A stretch of DNA of 7,133 nucleotides from Acidobacteriaceae bacterium (GTDB taxonomy: Bacteria; Acidobacteriota; Terriglobia; Terriglobales; Acidobacteriaceae): positions 1-7,133 of the forward strand of contig JASHUH010000101.1 in the NCBI GenBank assembly GCA_030040115.1, in the 5' to 3' direction. Numbering within the stretch: position 1 is the first letter of the stretch; every line of letters starts with the position of its first letter. Shown in pieces: positions 5,386-7,133 of the stretch. The position numbers and the translations under genes were made by a program. The notes under the pieces were generated by a model. It did no database searches. It was given only the letters and a program-made list of their open reading frames with translations, and had not been told where the DNA came from.

Positions 5386-7133
5386 ATGTCGCGGAAGCTG
5401 CAGTGGTCTTTGCTTCTCGTATGCTCACTCCTGCTCAGTGGGCATTGGTTGTTTTCCCAGGCAATTTTTTCAACCGTAACCGGAATTGTCAGCGATCCTT
5501 CAGGCGCAGTGATTGCAGGCGCCCGGGTGATGCTCACAAATGCGGCTTCGGGAAGTACGCGTCAAACCGTTTCAGATGCACAGGGTCTTTACACCTTCGC
5601 TTCGGTTCCCGTGGGAACCTACAACCTCTCGGCGAGCCATGAGGGATTCCAGGAGTTCCGGGAACAGGGATTCGCGTTGGGCGGCGGCGAAATCAGAACC
5701 ATCAACGTCACTATGAAAATCGGCGCAACCAGTGAGACTGTGCAGATCACCGCCACGGGCGATCTTCTCACGCCGGTGAATACAGGCGAACAGACCATCA
5801 CCCTGACTACTGAGCAGCTCCAGAATTACGTTCAGACCGGGAGCGACGCTGCGGAGTTTATCAAGATGATGCCGGGGTTTGGCATCCAGAACGGTGTCAG
5901 CAATCAATCCGCCTATACCGGCGAAGTGATTGGCATCAACGCCAACGGGAACGGCGGAAGCCAGAGTCCGCTCAACAACAATTTTACCTATGACGGCCTG
6001 CCTGGAAACACGCTCGATATCGTCAGTGACGGCGCGCACGTTTCCGACCCCGGTTGCAACTGCGACACTCCGGTGAACCCGAACTCCGACTTCCTCCAGG
6101 AGTTCAGGGTGCTGAGCGACGACTACAGCGCCCAGGAACAGAAGGGACCGATGGTGATCACCACGGTGACCAAAGCCGGCGGCTCGCAATTTCACGGCGA
6201 AGCGTTCATGAACGCGCGCAATTACGAGCTGAATGCGAACGACTCCTACTTCAATGCCACCGGAGCGGCGAAGCCGGCCGACAAATTCTATTACGAAGGC
6301 GGAGACGTCGGTGGTCCGATCCTGAAGAGCCGCAAAAAGCTTTTCTTCTTTGGCGGCTTTGAATATTTCTATCAGGTGCTGGACACCGGCGTATTAACCG
6401 GCACGGTTCCGGTGTCGAGCATGCTCAACGGGGACTTCTCGTCGGGTACCCTGTCCCAGTTGGGGCCTAGCTGGTATGGACCTAATGGGACTGGTGCGAC
6501 GCAATACCAGGTATCCGTCCCCGCATCCTGGCCCAACGGTCAAATGCCGGCCAATTTGATCGACCCGAACATGCAGGCGCTGATGAAGCTCTACCCGGCG
6601 CCCAACGCCACTCCCACCGTGGCGAATGGTGGTTTCAACTACGTACAGTCGGAGATCTTCAACCAGAACGATACGCAGTTACTGGTGCGGGGAGACTACG
6701 ACCTCAGCGACAATACCAAGATTTGGGCTCGCTACAACTGGCAGACTGAGATTCAGCCCTTCCCGATCGAGCTATGGGGGTCGAATGCCGTCGACCAGAT
6801 GCCCTATCCGACCGACGTTCTGGGAAGGAATCGCTCCGACTCCATCGCTGCAACCGTAACCCACGTATTCAGTCCTACGTTGACCAACGAGGGAGTCTTT
6901 GCCTACACCCGTATTCTCTTCCCCAACGTCTTCGCCAACCCAAGTAAAGTGAATCCGACGGACGTCGGATACAACGATCCGAGGGTGTTCCAAGGCCAGC
7001 CCGCGACCGGCATGATTCCGAACTTCGGCGGCGACCAGTGGTCGAGTCAACAGGAAGCGGGTTTCTTTGCCAACTACGGCGGTTTTTATCTCGGCGGTCC
7101 GAGCCAGGGCTTGTTTGCGGATAAGTGGATGCC
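5386..7133 (+). CDS. Oar-like TonB-dependent receptor with carboxypeptidase-regulatory domain, 3'-partial
   Basis: The frame is open from ATG 5386 to the window edge (582 complete codons). Members of this family are usually around 1000-1200 residues, so roughly half is seen. Residues 1-26 are a signal peptide (two basic residues, a Leu-rich core, then SQA). Residues about 29-121 form a carboxypeptidase-regulatory-like beta-sandwich (VTGIVSDPSGAVIAGARV, then GLYTFASVPVGTYNLSA). The TonB plug follows at about 135-270: a KMMPGF segment, INANGNG, NNNFTYDGLPGN, then TTVTKAGGSQFHGEAF. A C-N-C cluster (C224, C226) precedes TPVNPNSDFLQEFRV. The barrel begins near 300 with FYYEGGDVGGPI and KKLFFFGGFE. 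It should sit in the outer membrane and import a ligand using TonB/ExbBD energy. By neighbourhood the ligand may be an alpha-glucan oligosaccharide (inference). The start is firm: GGAGG at 5373-5377, eight bases upstream. It is transcribed divergently from the GH13 gene. No SusD partner is visible within the window. Confidence 0.93.
   Translation, partial: MSRKLQWSLLLVCSLLLSGHWLFSQAIFSTVTGIVSDPSGAVIAGARVMLTNAASGSTRQTVSDAQGLYTFASVPVGTYNLSASHEGFQEFREQGFALGGGEIRTINVTMKIGATSETVQITATGDLLTPVNTGEQTITLTTEQLQNYVQTGSDAAEFIKMMPGFGIQNGVSNQSAYTGEVIGINANGNGGSQSPLNNNFTYDGLPGNTLDIVSDGAHVSDPGCNCDTPVNPNSDFLQEFRVLSDDYSAQEQKGPMVITTVTKAGGSQFHGEAFMNARNYELNANDSYFNATGAAKPADKFYYEGGDVGGPILKSRKKLFFFGGFEYFYQVLDTGVLTGTVPVSSMLNGDFSSGTLSQLGPSWYGPNGTGATQYQVSVPASWPNGQMPANLIDPNMQALMKLYPAPNATPTVANGGFNYVQSEIFNQNDTQLLVRGDYDLSDNTKIWARYNWQTEIQPFPIELWGSNAVDQMPYPTDVLGRNRSDSIAATVTHVFSPTLTNEGVFAYTRILFPNVFANPSKVNPTDVGYNDPRVFQGQPATGMIPNFGGDQWSSQQEAGFFANYGGFYLGGPSQGLFADKWM

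Noticed and set aside
5572..6195. Minus-strand open frame (207 codons) opposite the TonB receptor
   Set aside because: It lies fully antisense to the regulatory and plug domains, whose motifs are unambiguous in the plus frame.
1..7133. Mobile elements, CRISPR arrays, tRNA or rRNA genes, or a defence system
   Set aside because: No transposase, terminal repeats, regularly spaced repeats, tRNA-like cloverleaf or rRNA-like segment was seen; all long stretches are explained by four carbohydrate- and transport-related genes.

Overview
The window looks like a carbohydrate-uptake and carbohydrate-degradation locus from a soil-type Acidobacteriota (Koribacter/Terriglobia-like). The main support is the gene at the right end. 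It is a TonB-dependent receptor with an N-terminal carboxypeptidase-regulatory-like domain and the long 'Oar-like' plug and barrel motifs that are strongly expanded in that phylum. Moderately high GC, exported proteins and good Shine-Dalgarno sites fit. The assignment is by recognition of protein style, not by a database search.

Layout, left to right. Bases 1-1899 (+) hold the 3' part of a large (alpha/alpha)6-barrel glycosidase of the glycogen-debranching / amylo-alpha-1,6-glucosidase type, open at the left edge. After a 75-base convergent gap comes a secreted bicupin (1975-2874, -) with two complete metal-binding cupin motifs. About 200 bases upstream of it, on the same strand, is a secreted GH13 alpha-glucosidase (3073-4875, -) with all catalytic residues present. 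A 510-base intergenic region (4876-5385) separates this gene from the divergently transcribed TonB-dependent receptor (5386 to the right edge, +, open at its 3' end). This region carries a plausible sigma70-type promoter for each direction and several inverted repeats, one of which overlaps the -35 box of the alpha-glucosidase promoter.

How the genes may work together (inference): the receptor would import an oligosaccharide across the outer membrane. The exported GH13 enzyme and the debranching-type glycosidase would trim alpha-linked glucans or maltodextrins to glucose. The bicupin may bind or isomerise a sugar or small acid, but its substrate cannot be read from sequence. No SusD-like protein, transcription factor, transposase, tRNA, rRNA or CRISPR array is visible.

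I did not find a clearly new biological system here. The items most worth a second look are the structured divergent control region, the uncharacterised secreted bicupin inside an alpha-glucan locus, and the CTGGT/ACCAG repeat cluster next to the bicupin's ribosome binding site.
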